Positions 1-8,247 of a stretch of DNA of 64,000 nucleotides are shown here, one piece after another. The DNA is taken from assembly GCF_039634785.1 (NCBI RefSeq), contig NZ_JBBIAB010000008.1:62001-126000 (forward strand), in the 5' to 3' direction. The DNA comes from Tistrella mobilis. GTDB lineage: Bacteria; Pseudomonadota; Alphaproteobacteria; Tistrellales; Tistrellaceae. The notes below the pieces were generated by a model. The model was not told where the DNA came from. It worked only from the letters and a program-made list of their open reading frames with translations, and made no database searches. The first letter of the stretch is position 1. Each line of letters starts with the position of its first letter. The translations under genes were made by a program, and so were the position numbers.

Positions 1-760
1 CCAGACCGTGATCGAACATCCAGTGCAGCGTGCCGGTCAGGGCCAGGCCATTGCGCACCGAATCCGGCCCGTCATCGGCGACCGGCCGGATATGGGCGGC
101 CTCGGCCTCGCCCAGACCGTCGGCATCGACAAGGGCAAGGCCGGTCATTGCACAGCGCCGGCCATAGGCGCGGCGCACGACATCCGCGAAGGCGCGGTCG
201 CGGAAGGGGCGGGTGACCAGGCGCTCGATCATCGGGCGGGGCGGGGTCGGCACATCCTCGAAAACGGCCGGCGCCTCGCCGAAGCCGTCGAAGGGTGCGG
301 CCGCCGGCGAGATGGTCACCGGTGGGCCGATCAGCCGGCCGAAGCCGGCGGTAACGATGCGATCGAATTCCGCATCCGACAGATTGCGCACCGCACGGCC
401 GAATGCGCCTTTGCTGGTGCCGCCATCCTGTCGCGTCAGGCTGCGTTCATAGGTGTCGCCCGGGCCCGCCCGAAAGGGGACGGGGTGTTCGAGATCGAGA
501 TAGCCGTCGATCCGGGCGTAGAAGTGATCGGGCCGGACCGGGTCGGGTTCGATCCCGGCCACCCGGGCGATGGCGAAATAGGCCTGCCGGCCGCCGCGGC
601 TGCCGGGATCGGCCGAACGCCGGCGGGGTTCGTAATAGACGATCCAGTCGCCGAGCGCCGCCTCGACCTGACGCAGATAGCTGCGTGGGAAATGGTAATA
701 GCGCTCGGGCAGGTCGTCATAGCTCGGCGACACTCTGGTCGTGAACACCGCCTTGACCAT
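1..760 (-). CDS. HNH endonuclease, 3' end cut by window edge
   Basis: The frame opens at an ATG (758-760, minus strand) and stays open to the left edge, giving about 253 residues. The C-terminal part carries an HNH nuclease signature: a Cys near residue 203, HIRP near 223, a conserved Asn near 237 and LHWMFDHG near 244-250. HNH proteins cut DNA with one metal ion. The first 130 residues include GDWIVYYEPRR followed by an AIARVAGIEPDP segment, which resembles PUA/EVE-like modified-base readers fused to HNH domains in some type IV restriction enzymes; that domain call is my inference. It lies 90 bp downstream of the crotonase gene on the same strand. It may act in restriction or be a stand-alone nuclease. 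Confidence 0.8.
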   Translation of the reverse strand, partial: MVKAVFTTRVSPSYDDLPERYYHFPRSYLRQVEAALGDWIVYYEPRRRSADPGSRGGRQAYFAIARVAGIEPDPVRPDHFYARIDGYLDLEHPVPFRAGPGDTYERSLTRQDGGTSKGAFGRAVRNLSDAEFDRIVTAGFGRLIGPPVTISPAAAPFDGFGEAPAVFEDVPTPPRPMIERLVTRPFRDRAFADVVRRAYGRRCAMTGLALVDADGLGEAEAAHIRPVADDGPDSVRNGLALTGTLHWMFDHGL

Positions 761-850
761 GACCCGCCGGGTTCTCCCTGTCGCATCAACCATTGAAAGT
801 TGTGAATGCGGCAAGGATACAGCAGCAGGTGGCGGTTCGACCAGGCCCCC

Positions 851-1654
851 TCAGCCGCCGGCGAAGCGGGCGCGCTCGGTGCGGAAGGCCGCTCCCCGTG
901 CCGACCCGGTGAACTGGTCGACATCGACCAGCGAGGCCGGGGTCAGAGGGGCGATGGCGCTGGCATTCAGCATGCGCTTGTTCATCCTGAGCGGCGTTGC
1001 CGGCTTGGCGGCAAGCTCGGCCGCCATGGCCCGGGCGAGATCGAGGGCCGGGGTCGCGCCGTCGGCGATGCGGTCGACCAGGCCGAGCGGTGCCGCCTGC
1101 TCCGCCGTCAGCCGTTCGCCCAGGATCGCCATCCGGCGGGCCGGCTGCAGGCCGATGGTGGCGACAAGCCGAGGCAGGCAGCCCCAGCCGGGCGTGATGC
1201 CGCGGTCGATTTCGGGCAGGCCGAAGAGGGCGCCGCTGCGCGCCACCCGGAAATCGCAGGACAGCGCCATCACCAGCCCGCCGCCCAGGGCATAGCCTTC
1301 GACCGCCGCGATCGTGACCGGCGGGGTCGATGTCCAGGCCTCGACCGCCTCGCCGCCTGCCCGGGCGACGAGTTCGGCCAGGGCTTCGTCCGAGGCCTCG
1401 GCAAGGGCTGCGACACCGTCATCCTTGAGGTCGAAGCCGCCACAGAAGGCGGTATCGGATCCGGTCAGGATGGCGACGGAGATATCCGGTCGCCGGGCCA
1501 GATGGCGGGCGGCATCCGCCAGATCGTGGAGCAGGGCGGGCGAAAGCGGGTTCACCCGCCGGTCCGGCCGCGCAAAGCGCACCGTAGCGATCGCGCCCTC
1601 GGTGGTGATGGTGACGGCGCCGGTCGAAGACCGGTAGCTGGAGACAATGGACAT
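851..1654 (-). CDS. Enoyl-CoA hydratase/isomerase family protein
   Basis: A 267-residue crotonase-fold protein. Visible hallmarks are the first oxyanion-hole segment AFCGGFDLKDD, the second segment EGYALGGGLVMALSCDFRVA, and an acidic residue in the PEIDRGITPGWG loop. The family hydrates or isomerises acyl-CoA thioesters as hexameric (trimer-of-dimers) cytosolic enzymes. The exact substrate cannot be read from the sequence. I chose the ATG at 1654 (MSIVSSYRS). An upstream GTG at 1687 overlaps the stop of the preceding oxidoreductase gene in a GTGA arrangement and would add eleven residues, so the two genes may be translationally coupled. Confidence 0.85.
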   Translation of the reverse strand: MSIVSSYRSSTGAVTITTEGAIATVRFARPDRRVNPLSPALLHDLADAARHLARRPDISVAILTGSDTAFCGGFDLKDDGVAALAEASDEALAELVARAGGEAVEAWTSTPPVTIAAVEGYALGGGLVMALSCDFRVARSGALFGLPEIDRGITPGWGCLPRLVATIGLQPARRMAILGERLTAEQAAPLGLVDRIADGATPALDLARAMAAELAAKPATPLRMNKRMLNASAIAPLTPASLVDVDQFTGSARGAAFRTERARFAGG

Positions 1655-1683
1655 GGGGCGTTCCGGTCGGGGGCGGTCGGGTA

Positions 1684-2811
1684 TCACTCGGCTGCGCGTG
1701 CTGCGGGCTCCATCAGGCCGAAAGTCGCTTCCGCGATGGCGAGTGAGGATGTCAGCCCGGGAGATTCGATCCCGTAGAGCACGACCAGGCCTTCATGGCC
1801 GTGGCGGTCGACGCCGTCGATTTCAAAATCGCCGTCGGGCTGGCCTGCCGGGACCAGCTTCGGACGGATGCCGGTGTAGTCAGGTACCAGGGCATCAAGC
1901 CGGATGGCGGGGTACCAGCGGCGGATCGACTGGAAGAAGGCGTCCCGGCGGCTTTCGTCGAACTGGTAGTCAATGCCGTCGATCCAGCACACGTCCGGAC
2001 CAAACCGTGCCTGCTTGCCGAGGTCGACGGTGACGTGGGTTCCAAGTCCCCCCTTGACCGGCACGGGATAAACCAGTCGCTGGAAGGGCGACCGCCCGGC
2101 CAGCCGGAAATAGTGGCCCTTGGCGAAATACATCGGGCGGATCGCACGCGGCGACAGCCCGGACACGGCTTCAAGGAAAGGATTGGTGCCGAGACCCGCC
2201 GAAACGATCAGTTCGCGACAGGAGACAGTGGTGTCGTGAATGCCGCCGATGTGCAGCGCATAGCCGCCACCATCCAGCACGGCGCCACCGGTCACGGGGG
2301 CGTGGAAGATGAATTCGGCACCGGCATTCGATGCGTCCCCCTGAAGGGCGAGCATGAAAGCGTGACTGTCGGCAACGCCGGTTTCGGGCGAGACCAGTGC
2401 CGCCACGGCCGTGACGTCGGGTTCCAGCCGCGCCACCGCTTCGCGACCGATCAGATGCAGACCCTCGACATCATTTGCCCGCCCCCGCTCCTGCAGGCTG
2501 TCGAGGACACCGGTCTCGTCATCATTGGTCGCAATGATCAGCTTGCCGCATTTCGCGTGCGGAATGCCGCGTTCAGCGGCATAGGCGTAGAGCATCCGGC
2601 GCCCGCGGGTACAGAACCGGGCCTTACGGCTGCCCTTGGGGTAATAGATGCCGGCGTGGATGACTTCGCTGTTGCGGGAACTGGTCTCGCGGCCGATGCC
2701 ATCCTGACGGTCGACGACAAGGACGCTGCGACCGGTCTCGGCCATCAGCCGGGCAACGGCCAGGCCGACGACACCGGCGCCGACGATGATCGTGTCGAAA
2801 TCATGCGACAT
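1684..2811 (-). CDS. FAD-dependent oxidoreductase, LhgO-like (DAO family)
   Basis: A 375-residue flavoprotein. The N terminus has the dinucleotide-binding motif GAGVVGLAVA, followed by the SSRNSEVIHAGIYYPKGS segment typical of L-2-hydroxyglutarate oxidase LhgO and close homologues. A C-terminal GIRPKLVP-type segment fits the same family. LhgO oxidises L-2-hydroxyglutarate to 2-oxoglutarate and passes electrons to the membrane quinone pool. The family is broad, so the substrate stays tentative. It starts 80 bp after the SDR gene at 2892-3836, on the same strand, and its stop overlaps a possible GTG of the crotonase gene. Confidence 0.82.
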   Translation of the reverse strand: MSHDFDTIIVGAGVVGLAVARLMAETGRSVLVVDRQDGIGRETSSRNSEVIHAGIYYPKGSRKARFCTRGRRMLYAYAAERGIPHAKCGKLIIATNDDETGVLDSLQERGRANDVEGLHLIGREAVARLEPDVTAVAALVSPETGVADSHAFMLALQGDASNAGAEFIFHAPVTGGAVLDGGGYALHIGGIHDTTVSCRELIVSAGLGTNPFLEAVSGLSPRAIRPMYFAKGHYFRLAGRSPFQRLVYPVPVKGGLGTHVTVDLGKQARFGPDVCWIDGIDYQFDESRRDAFFQSIRRWYPAIRLDALVPDYTGIRPKLVPAGQPDGDFEIDGVDRHGHEGLVVLYGIESPGLTSSLAIAEATFGLMEPAARAAE

Positions 2812-2891
2812 GAAAACTCACCCGTTCGATGGCCCGCCGGTGCGGCGGGCTCGTCCGTTCGATACATCGTCGGCGGCGCGGCGTATGTGCA

Positions 2892-3836
2892 TCAGTTCGC
2901 TGCGAGGCCGAACTGTTCGCGATAGTAGGCAGCAAGCCCGTCCCAGGCCAGGCTTTCCGACCAGCCGAGGGCCGCCGGATCGATGTGGCAGGTGTTGACC
3001 CGCGCCAGCGGTTCGCTGAAGTCGGTCTGCTCGGCCAGAGAAAGGCCGCAGGCAAGGCCCAGCCGCTCGCGCATCCGGGCAGCGAACCGTTCAGCGAAGG
3101 CACCCTGGGTTTCGACATAGCCCATGGGACCGTAGATCCGGTCGACCTGCGAAGACGCCATGGTTTCGACGAAGTCGGTATACGCCAGCGCCATCAGATC
3201 GACATGGATGTTGTCGCGCAGGTAGCGCGGCGTATTCACACCGGCCACATCGCCCTTCACCCAGGTCTTGAGCAGGTAGTTGCAGAACCGCGGTTCTTCG
3301 TAGGGGCCGAAGGGGTTCGCGATCATGAACTTGCCCAGCCGGATGCCGAGCCGGCCGCACCAGAAGCGGATCATCTGGTAGGTGAGTGCCTTCGACAGCC
3401 CGTAGGGGGAGAAGGCTTCCCGGGGCTCGTTGCCGGCACCGGCATCGTTTTCAAAAACGCTGCCGGTTGCGACCACGGCCTTCAGGCCGCGGCCACTCAT
3501 AACCTCGAGGACCTGACGAAGACGGTGCGTGTTGTCGGCCACGGCACCGGTCACGTCGAAATCCAGGCTGCGATAGTCGGTCACGCGTGCCGCGTGATGA
3601 ACGAGCACATCGAAGTCGCGGCCTTTGACGAGATCGATGAAGCCATCGTCACCGAACGAGATGCCGGGCACGATTTCCGCGACAGCGGCCACACGTGCCG
3701 CCCGGATGCCCCGAAGCCCGTCATAGGCGGCGGGCGCCGACCGCAGCGGCGCCACCACCTCATGCCCCGCTGCGGCAAGCTTCTCGGCGATCCACATGCC
3801 GCTGAAGGAACTCGCCCCGGTGAGGAGGATCTTCAT
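2892..3836 (-). CDS. NAD-dependent epimerase/dehydratase (extended SDR)
   Basis: A 314-residue extended short-chain dehydrogenase/reductase. The Rossmann motif is GASSFSG near residue 7, and the catalytic YxxxK pair is YGLSK near residue 144, with an upstream TGSVFEND serine region. Such proteins modify nucleotide sugars (epimerase, dehydratase or reductase). The ATG overlaps the stop of the rfbC-like gene by four bases (ATGA at 3833-3836), so the two are co-translated. With the epimerase at 4407-5465 it makes a three-gene sugar-nucleotide unit. The specific sugar is unknown. Confidence 0.83.
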   Translation of the reverse strand: MKILLTGASSFSGMWIAEKLAAAGHEVVAPLRSAPAAYDGLRGIRAARVAAVAEIVPGISFGDDGFIDLVKGRDFDVLVHHAARVTDYRSLDFDVTGAVADNTHRLRQVLEVMSGRGLKAVVATGSVFENDAGAGNEPREAFSPYGLSKALTYQMIRFWCGRLGIRLGKFMIANPFGPYEEPRFCNYLLKTWVKGDVAGVNTPRYLRDNIHVDLMALAYTDFVETMASSQVDRIYGPMGYVETQGAFAERFAARMRERLGLACGLSLAEQTDFSEPLARVNTCHIDPAALGWSESLAWDGLAAYYREQFGLAAN

Positions 3837-4399
3837 TTGATCCCCCTGAAACGCTCGACCCCGTGATACTCGGGGTCAAAATCCGGCCAGGCGGCGTCCT
3901 TTGCGGAGATCTCAGTCGGCTCCACGGGCCACTCGATGCCGAAGCGCGGATCATTCCAGCGGATGCCGCGTTCCTCCTGGGGCGCATAGAAGTCGCTCAC
4001 CAGATAGAAGGCCTCGGTATCCTCGGTCAGCGTGACGAAGCCATGAGCGAAGCCGCGCGGCACGTACATCATCAGCCGGTTCTCGGCCGTCAGTTCGGCA
4101 CCGAACCACTTGCCGAAGGTCGGGGAGTCCGGACGCAGGTCAAGAACCGCATCCCAAAGGGCGCCGCGCACACACCGGACCAGCTTGACCTCGGACGAGG
4201 GGGCCAGCTGATAGTGCATCCCGCGCAGGGTGCCCTTCTTGGCGGAAAGCGAGTTGTTGACCTGAACGTAATGGTTCACAAGGCCTGCCTCTGCGAACTC
4301 ACGCTCGCAATAGACACGGGCAAAGAAACCACGGTCATCGCCCCGGCGTTCCGGTTCGATCACACGCACGCCGTCGACGGGAGTCTCGTGGAAGATCAT
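3833..4399 (-). CDS. rfbC: dTDP-4-dehydrorhamnose 3,5-epimerase family protein
   Basis: A 188-residue cupin-fold epimerase. Family segments are visible: RGFFARVYCEREF near the N terminus, LRGMHYQL with the catalytic His, then a VRGALWDAVLDLRPDSPTFG strand and MYVPRGFAHGF. The enzyme epimerises C3 and C5 of dTDP-4-keto-6-deoxyglucose or a related keto-sugar nucleotide in the cytosol. I chose the ATG at 4399 (MIFHETPVDG); the longer frame upstream does not fit the family. It lies 7 bp after the upstream epimerase and overlaps the downstream one by 4 bp. RfbA, RfbB and RfbD partners are not in the window, so a non-rhamnose sugar is possible. Confidence 0.88.
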   Translation of the reverse strand: MIFHETPVDGVRVIEPERRGDDRGFFARVYCEREFAEAGLVNHYVQVNNSLSAKKGTLRGMHYQLAPSSEVKLVRCVRGALWDAVLDLRPDSPTFGKWFGAELTAENRLMMYVPRGFAHGFVTLTEDTEAFYLVSDFYAPQEERGIRWNDPRFGIEWPVEPTEISAKDAAWPDFDPEYHGVERFRGIK

Positions 4400-4406
4400 G
4401 GTGCGA

Positions 4407-5465
4407 TCACTCGAAGTTGGTGGTGAGCCAGCGCAGGTCGTTCGACAGCGCGCCCGAGGAGATGTGGCTTTCGAGCATCTTGAGGCGCATATAGGGGGAG
4501 TTGCGGAAATCGGCATCCGCGAAGCCCATGCGCTCCAGACCGTCCCGCAGCAGCTCGATCGACTGGTCCAGGGTCACCTGCGGCTGGTGATCAGGTGCCA
4601 GGCTGCGGAAGAGCGAGAAATCGACCTTGTAGGAACGCTTGTCCGGCTGCGCATCCTTGTTGATGCTGACCGAGGTGCCCGGAACATGGCGTGCGACGGC
4701 TTCGGCCAGATCGCGCACCTGATAGTTCCACTGGTCCGACCCTGCATTCACGATGAGGAAGGCGCCACCGTTGTCGGCGTGCCGCGTTGCGGCCCAGTCG
4801 ATGGCACGTGCCATGTCCCGGACGTCGATCAGCGGGCGCCAGGGGCTGCCGTCAGACAGAACCGTGATCTCGCGCTTGGTGATCGCACAGGCGACGAAAT
4901 CGTTGAGCACGAGATCCAGCCGCAGGCGATCGGACATGCCGCAGGCGGTGGCAAAGCGCAGGCAGGTGACGGTCATGTCGCCACGATCCATCGCCGCCAG
5001 GGCCTTCTCGGTACCGACCTTGGAACGGGCATAGGCGGTCTGGGGCGCCAGCTCGTCGGTTTCCTTGCGGGCGCCGCCCGGTGCGAAACCATAGACGCTG
5101 CAGCTGGACGCGAAGACGTAATTCTTCACACCGGCATCGCGGGCCTTGGCCGCAATCGCGATGCTGGCTTCCTGATTGATGTCGGTGGTCACCGACTCGA
5201 ACTTGTTGCCCATCGGATCGTTCGAGACTGCGGCGAGATGCACGACCGCATCGGCCCCTTCGAAGACCTCCGCCGGCACGTCACGGACATCGCCGAAGAT
5301 CTGCGCATTCAGCACGCGCTCGGGCGCATGAACCGCACCCGAATAGGCATGAGCGAAGAGGGCGCTGTCGTAGCCGACCAGAACGGCATCGGGGTAGGCG
5401 CGGCGCAGGTGACGGCCCACGATCGGGCCGACATATCCCTGGTTCCCCGTGATCACGATCTTCAT
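4407..5465 (-). CDS. NAD-dependent epimerase/dehydratase (extended SDR)
   Basis: A 352-residue extended SDR and the first gene of the minus-strand sugar-nucleotide operon. The NAD-binding motif is GNQGYVG near residue 7, a serine-rich SSCSVYG segment provides the catalytic Ser, and YARSK near residue 144 is the YxxxK pair. The WRPLIDVRDMARAI segment resembles the substrate region of GalE- and RfbB-like enzymes. It probably dehydrates or epimerises a nucleotide sugar. A GGAAAAAGGA purine stretch precedes the ATG at a rather long distance. The substrate is not resolved. Confidence 0.83.
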   Translation of the reverse strand: MKIVITGNQGYVGPIVGRHLRRAYPDAVLVGYDSALFAHAYSGAVHAPERVLNAQIFGDVRDVPAEVFEGADAVVHLAAVSNDPMGNKFESVTTDINQEASIAIAAKARDAGVKNYVFASSCSVYGFAPGGARKETDELAPQTAYARSKVGTEKALAAMDRGDMTVTCLRFATACGMSDRLRLDLVLNDFVACAITKREITVLSDGSPWRPLIDVRDMARAIDWAATRHADNGGAFLIVNAGSDQWNYQVRDLAEAVARHVPGTSVSINKDAQPDKRSYKVDFSLFRSLAPDHQPQVTLDQSIELLRDGLERMGFADADFRNSPYMRLKMLESHISSGALSNDLRWLTTNFE

Positions 5466-5812
5466 ACGTCGAAGGGTCCTTTTTCCTGATCGGTACGTCA
5501 GTACGCCAGATGACCGACAGAACTATGGCACGGCCGTCGAGCCAGCCGCCGGGGCGTGGTGCCGGCTGAAGTGAGATGTCGCCCAGGCGATTTGACGTCG
5601 GAAATCCCATGGGCAACGCAGTTCAAACCATCGTCGGTTCATACAAGAAAATCAGCCGTCGATCCAGGGACCTTCCGCACCGCAAACGGGGTGTTGACGG
5701 CTTACCCGTGCCCGGTGGAGAGCCTTGATGCGGCTGCGCCGCCTGCTGGCGGCGAGCACGGGAGTACGCAGATCAGTGGCCCGGGTCCTGGGGCATCTTT
5801 CTGTCATACACC

Positions 5813-5842
5813 TTTACAGACCGACCGATCGGTTGGTTAAAT
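5813..5842 (+). promoter_or_regulatory. Putative promoter of the tetR-like/Rieske pair
   Basis: TTTACA (5813-5818) and TTAAAT (5837-5842) are separated by 18 bp. The element lies directly upstream of the ATG at 5849, so the transcript would have almost no leader. The palindrome at 5820-5837 fills the spacer, which is the expected place for autorepression. Read by eye only. Confidence 0.45.
5820..5837. promoter_or_regulatory. Candidate TetR-family operator
   Basis: The 18-bp imperfect palindrome ACCGACCGATCGGTTGGT resembles the ACCGACCGGTCGGT-like operators of many TetR regulators. It sits between the -35 and -10 elements of the putative promoter, 12 bp before the regulator's start. Autoregulation of the overlapping regulator-oxygenase pair is the likely outcome. 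Confidence 0.6.
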
Positions 5843-5848
5843 GGTGCT

Positions 5849-6550
5849 ATGACACACAGCCCCGCCCTCGCCGACACCGTCGAGCCCTCTGTCCAGTCCC
5901 GTCGCGAACGTGGCGAGGACACCCGCGCCCGGCTGATCGAGGCCGCCGAGGCGGCCTTCGCCGAGCATGGCTTTCACGGCATCGGCGTGGCGGCCCTTGC
6001 CCGTGCCTGCGGCCTGGGTAATGCCGGGTTGCTGCATCATTTCCCCAGCAAGGCGCGGCTGTACGCGGCGGTGCTGGAGCGGGTGGCGGCAGAGGCGGAC
6101 GGGCTGCTGGTGGCGGCGCTCGATGCCGCCGGCGCCGACCCGGGTGATCGTCTGACGGCGATGATCGGGGTTCAGGCCCGGTGGACGGCCGACCGGCCGG
6201 CGGCGGCGCGGCTGGTGCTGCGCGAGCTGCTGGACAATGTCGACCGGGTCGGCCGCGCCCGCCATCTGCCGCTCAAGCCCTATGTCACGCGGATGTGCGA
6301 CGAGATCTCGGCGGGGCAGGCGGCGGGGCTGGTGGCGCGCGGGCCCGCGGTGGTGCCGCTGACCCTGCTGCTCGGCGCCTTCGCCTATGGCCTGGCGGTC
6401 AGGCCCACTTTTGCCCAGATGCGGCCGGAAGATGCCGTACTGGCCGAGGATGCCGGCTTCGTTGCGGCGATCGCCGCCGCGGCCCGGACGGCATTGTTTT
6501 CCGGAGGACGCGCCCATGAGTCTGACCCCCGCCGGCACCCTGCCGGCTGA
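5849..6550 (+). CDS. TetR/AcrR family transcriptional regulator
   Basis: A 233-residue one-component repressor. The N-terminal helix-turn-helix spans about residues 24-72 (RARLIEAAEAAFAEHGFHGIG, then CGLGNAGLLHHFPSKARLYAAVL), the classic TetR pattern ending in FPSK. The remaining helices form a ligand-binding domain whose inducer is unknown. The gene's last 35 bases overlap the start of the Rieske oxygenase gene, so regulator and enzyme are co-transcribed and the oxygenase substrate may be related to the inducer. A palindromic operator lies immediately upstream. Confidence 0.88.
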   Translation: MTHSPALADTVEPSVQSRRERGEDTRARLIEAAEAAFAEHGFHGIGVAALARACGLGNAGLLHHFPSKARLYAAVLERVAAEADGLLVAALDAAGADPGDRLTAMIGVQARWTADRPAAARLVLRELLDNVDRVGRARHLPLKPYVTRMCDEISAGQAAGLVARGPAVVPLTLLLGAFAYGLAVRPTFAQMRPEDAVLAEDAGFVAAIAAAARTALFSGGRAHESDPRRHPAG

Positions 6551-7712
6551 TCCGTCGCCCGGCCACGACATTGCCGACCGGCTGGAGCTGCTGCGCCGCG
6601 CCTGTGCCGGCCTGGCGGCCGGCCGGCCCGAGATGCCGGCGGCGCAGTTCGCAAACCCGGTCGCACGCTATGCCGATCCGGCACGGCTGGCGCAGGAGCA
6701 GCGGCTGATCCGACGCTTCCCGCAGGTGGCCGCCGCGGCCGGTGAGATGACGGAGCCCGGCGACTGGATCGCCCGCGACATCTCGGGCGTGCCGGTGCTG
6801 CTGGTGCGCGACCAGACGGGCCGGGTGAATGCCTTCATCAATGCCTGCCGCCATCGGGGCGTGCGCCTGGCGGCCGACGGCTGCGGTGCCGGCCGGCGCA
6901 GTTTCACCTGCCCCTATCACGCCTGGACCTACGGCACCGACGGCGCGCTCAAGGCGCTGCCCAAGGCCTATGGCTTTCCGGACCTGGACCGTGCCGGCCG
7001 CGGGCTGGTCCGGCTTGCGGTGGCCGAGCGGGCCGGGCTGATCTGGGTGGTGACCGATCCGGGCCTCGCCGATCGGCCGGTCGATCCGCTGCTCTCCGGG
7101 GTCGCCGACGATCTGGAGGCGCTGGGCTTTGCAAGCCATGTTCCCCATGCCCCGCGCGATCTGCCGCTCGCCTGCGACTGGAAGCTGGTGCTCGACGGCT
7201 CGTTCGAGGCCTATCACTTCAAGATCGCCCATCGGGACACGATCGCGCCCATGTTCGCCGACAACCTTCAGGTCATCGACGAGTTCGGCCTGAACCGGCG
7301 GCTCTATCTGGTCAAGGCGGGGCTGGATCCGGCAGATCCGCCGGCGGCCGAAAGCTTCGTCACCCGTGACTGGGGCAACATCTTCTATTTCGTCTTCCCC
7401 AACACCCTGATCCTGGTCCAGCCCGATCACGCCCAGGTGACCCGGGTGGAGCCGGCGGGGCCGGGGCAATGCGTGCTGCGCGAGGTGGCGCTGATTCCGG
7501 CGGCCCCGGACACTGAAAAGGCCGCCCGGCATTGGGCGCGCAATGTCGAGATCTATCGCGCGGCGCTGGGCGAGGATTACGCGCTGGCGGAATCCACCTG
7601 GTCGACGCTCGCCTCCGGCGCCAACGACACCCTGCTTTTCGGCGGCTATGAATTCGCCGCCGCCCGTTTCCACGATCAGCTGGAGGCGGAACTGGCCAGA
7701 CTCAGAGGGTGA
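6516..7712 (+). CDS. Rieske non-heme iron oxygenase, alpha-subunit type
   Basis: A 398-residue ring-hydroxylating oxygenase. Rieske cluster ligands are visible as CRHRG (Cys111, His113) and CPYHAW (Cys132, His135). The mononuclear iron site shows EAYHFKIAH (His234, His239) and a C-terminal EDYALAE segment that supplies the Asp ligand. These enzymes oxidise or demethylate their substrate using electrons from a separate reductase, which is not encoded next door. The ATG at 6516 follows GGAGG at 6503-6507 with good spacing. The 3' end lies in a four-copy 14-bp tandem repeat. Substrate unknown. Confidence 0.87.
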   Translation: MSLTPAGTLPADPSPGHDIADRLELLRRACAGLAAGRPEMPAAQFANPVARYADPARLAQEQRLIRRFPQVAAAAGEMTEPGDWIARDISGVPVLLVRDQTGRVNAFINACRHRGVRLAADGCGAGRRSFTCPYHAWTYGTDGALKALPKAYGFPDLDRAGRGLVRLAVAERAGLIWVVTDPGLADRPVDPLLSGVADDLEALGFASHVPHAPRDLPLACDWKLVLDGSFEAYHFKIAHRDTIAPMFADNLQVIDEFGLNRRLYLVKAGLDPADPPAAESFVTRDWGNIFYFVFPNTLILVQPDHAQVTRVEPAGPGQCVLREVALIPAAPDTEKAARHWARNVEIYRAALGEDYALAESTWSTLASGANDTLLFGGYEFAAARFHDQLEAELARLRG

Positions 7713-7756
7713 GGCTCAGAGGGTGAGACTCAGGGGGTGAGGCTCAGAGGGTGAGG
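7701..7756. repeat. 14-bp tandem repeat, four copies, spanning two stop codons
   Basis: CTCAGAGGGTGAGG is repeated at 7701, 7715, 7729 and 7743 with single-base differences in copies two and three. The first copy holds the TGA of the Rieske oxygenase and the last holds the stop of the convergent Nudix gene. Each unit carries a potential TGA on both strands. It looks like slippage duplication of a gene terminus. Confidence 0.9.
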
Positions 7757-8208
7757 CCGGCCGCCCTGAGAAGCCCGGGGATGTCGGCCGGATAGACCGG
7801 CGCGTCGGCATGGATCAGTTCGGCCGGGTGCCACCAGCGGTGGTCCGCCAGCACCCGGCGTTCCAGCTCGGTCCAGTTGTCCCGGACCAGGGTATGGCGG
7901 CCCGACAGGCGGATCAGGAAGAAGCGCTCTTCTGCGAGCACGATCTCGCCATCGCTCATCCGCAGCTCGACCTCGTGTTCGAAGACGGCGGGGCCGGGGT
8001 GGTCGACCACCAGCCCCACCTCTTCGTACAGCTCGCGCACGGCCGCCTGCTCGAAGCTCTCGCCCGGCTCCACCCCGCCGCCGGGCGTGGCCCAGCAGCC
8101 CTGGCCGGCCGTGGGGCCCGACAGGAAGGTGAAGCGGAAGAGCAGGATCCGCCCGTCCCCGTCGACGACGAAGAGCCGGGCGGCCGGGCGGCGGCGGCGT
8201 GCGGTCAT
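7744..8208 (-). CDS. Nudix hydrolase
   Basis: A 154-residue protein with a full Nudix box at about residues 43-65, containing GGGVEPGE, REL and EEVG in the correct spacing (GX5EX7REUXEEXGU). Nudix enzymes hydrolyse nucleoside-diphosphate derivatives with Mg2+ held by the REUXEE helix. The substrate cannot be told. It lies 24 bp after the RidA gene on the same strand, so they are likely co-transcribed. Its last codons (LTL and stop) come from the 14-bp tandem repeat shared with the convergent oxygenase gene. Confidence 0.87.
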   Translation of the reverse strand: MTARRRRPAARLFVVDGDGRILLFRFTFLSGPTAGQGCWATPGGGVEPGESFEQAAVRELYEEVGLVVDHPGPAVFEHEVELRMSDGEIVLAEERFFLIRLSGRHTLVRDNWTELERRVLADHRWWHPAELIHADAPVYPADIPGLLRAAGLTL

Positions 8209-8215
8209 CGGCCTG

Positions 8216-8247
8216 ATCAGGGTTTCACGGCTTCAGGGCTTCACGGC
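8216..8247. repeat. 16-bp tandem duplication covering the RidA stop codon
   Basis: Two adjacent 16-bp units (8216-8231 and 8232-8247) differ by two bases. Read on the minus strand each contains GCCGTGAA, CCC and TGA, so the end of the RidA gene and its stop codon are duplicated just beyond the gene. It is the second such stop-codon duplication within 600 bp. Confidence 0.85.

Larger units (their letters stand above)
5466..5848. other. Intergenic region between sugar operon and tetR-like gene
   Basis: 383 bp without a supported gene. The left side must hold the promoter of the minus-strand sugar-nucleotide operon, but I could not pick a convincing -35/-10 pair. The right end holds the promoter and operator of the TetR gene. 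GC-rich inverted repeats (GCGGCTGCGCCGC and GCCGCCTGCTGGCGGC, around 5730-5756) are present and could be structural noise at this GC content. Confidence 0.5.

Noticed and set aside
8-796. Plus-strand open frame of 262 codons over the HNH gene
   Set aside because: The minus-strand frame has a coherent HNH signature; the plus-strand one has none.
5281-5616. Short minus-strand frame overlapping the first sugar gene
   Set aside because: Different frame over a well-supported SDR gene, no motifs.
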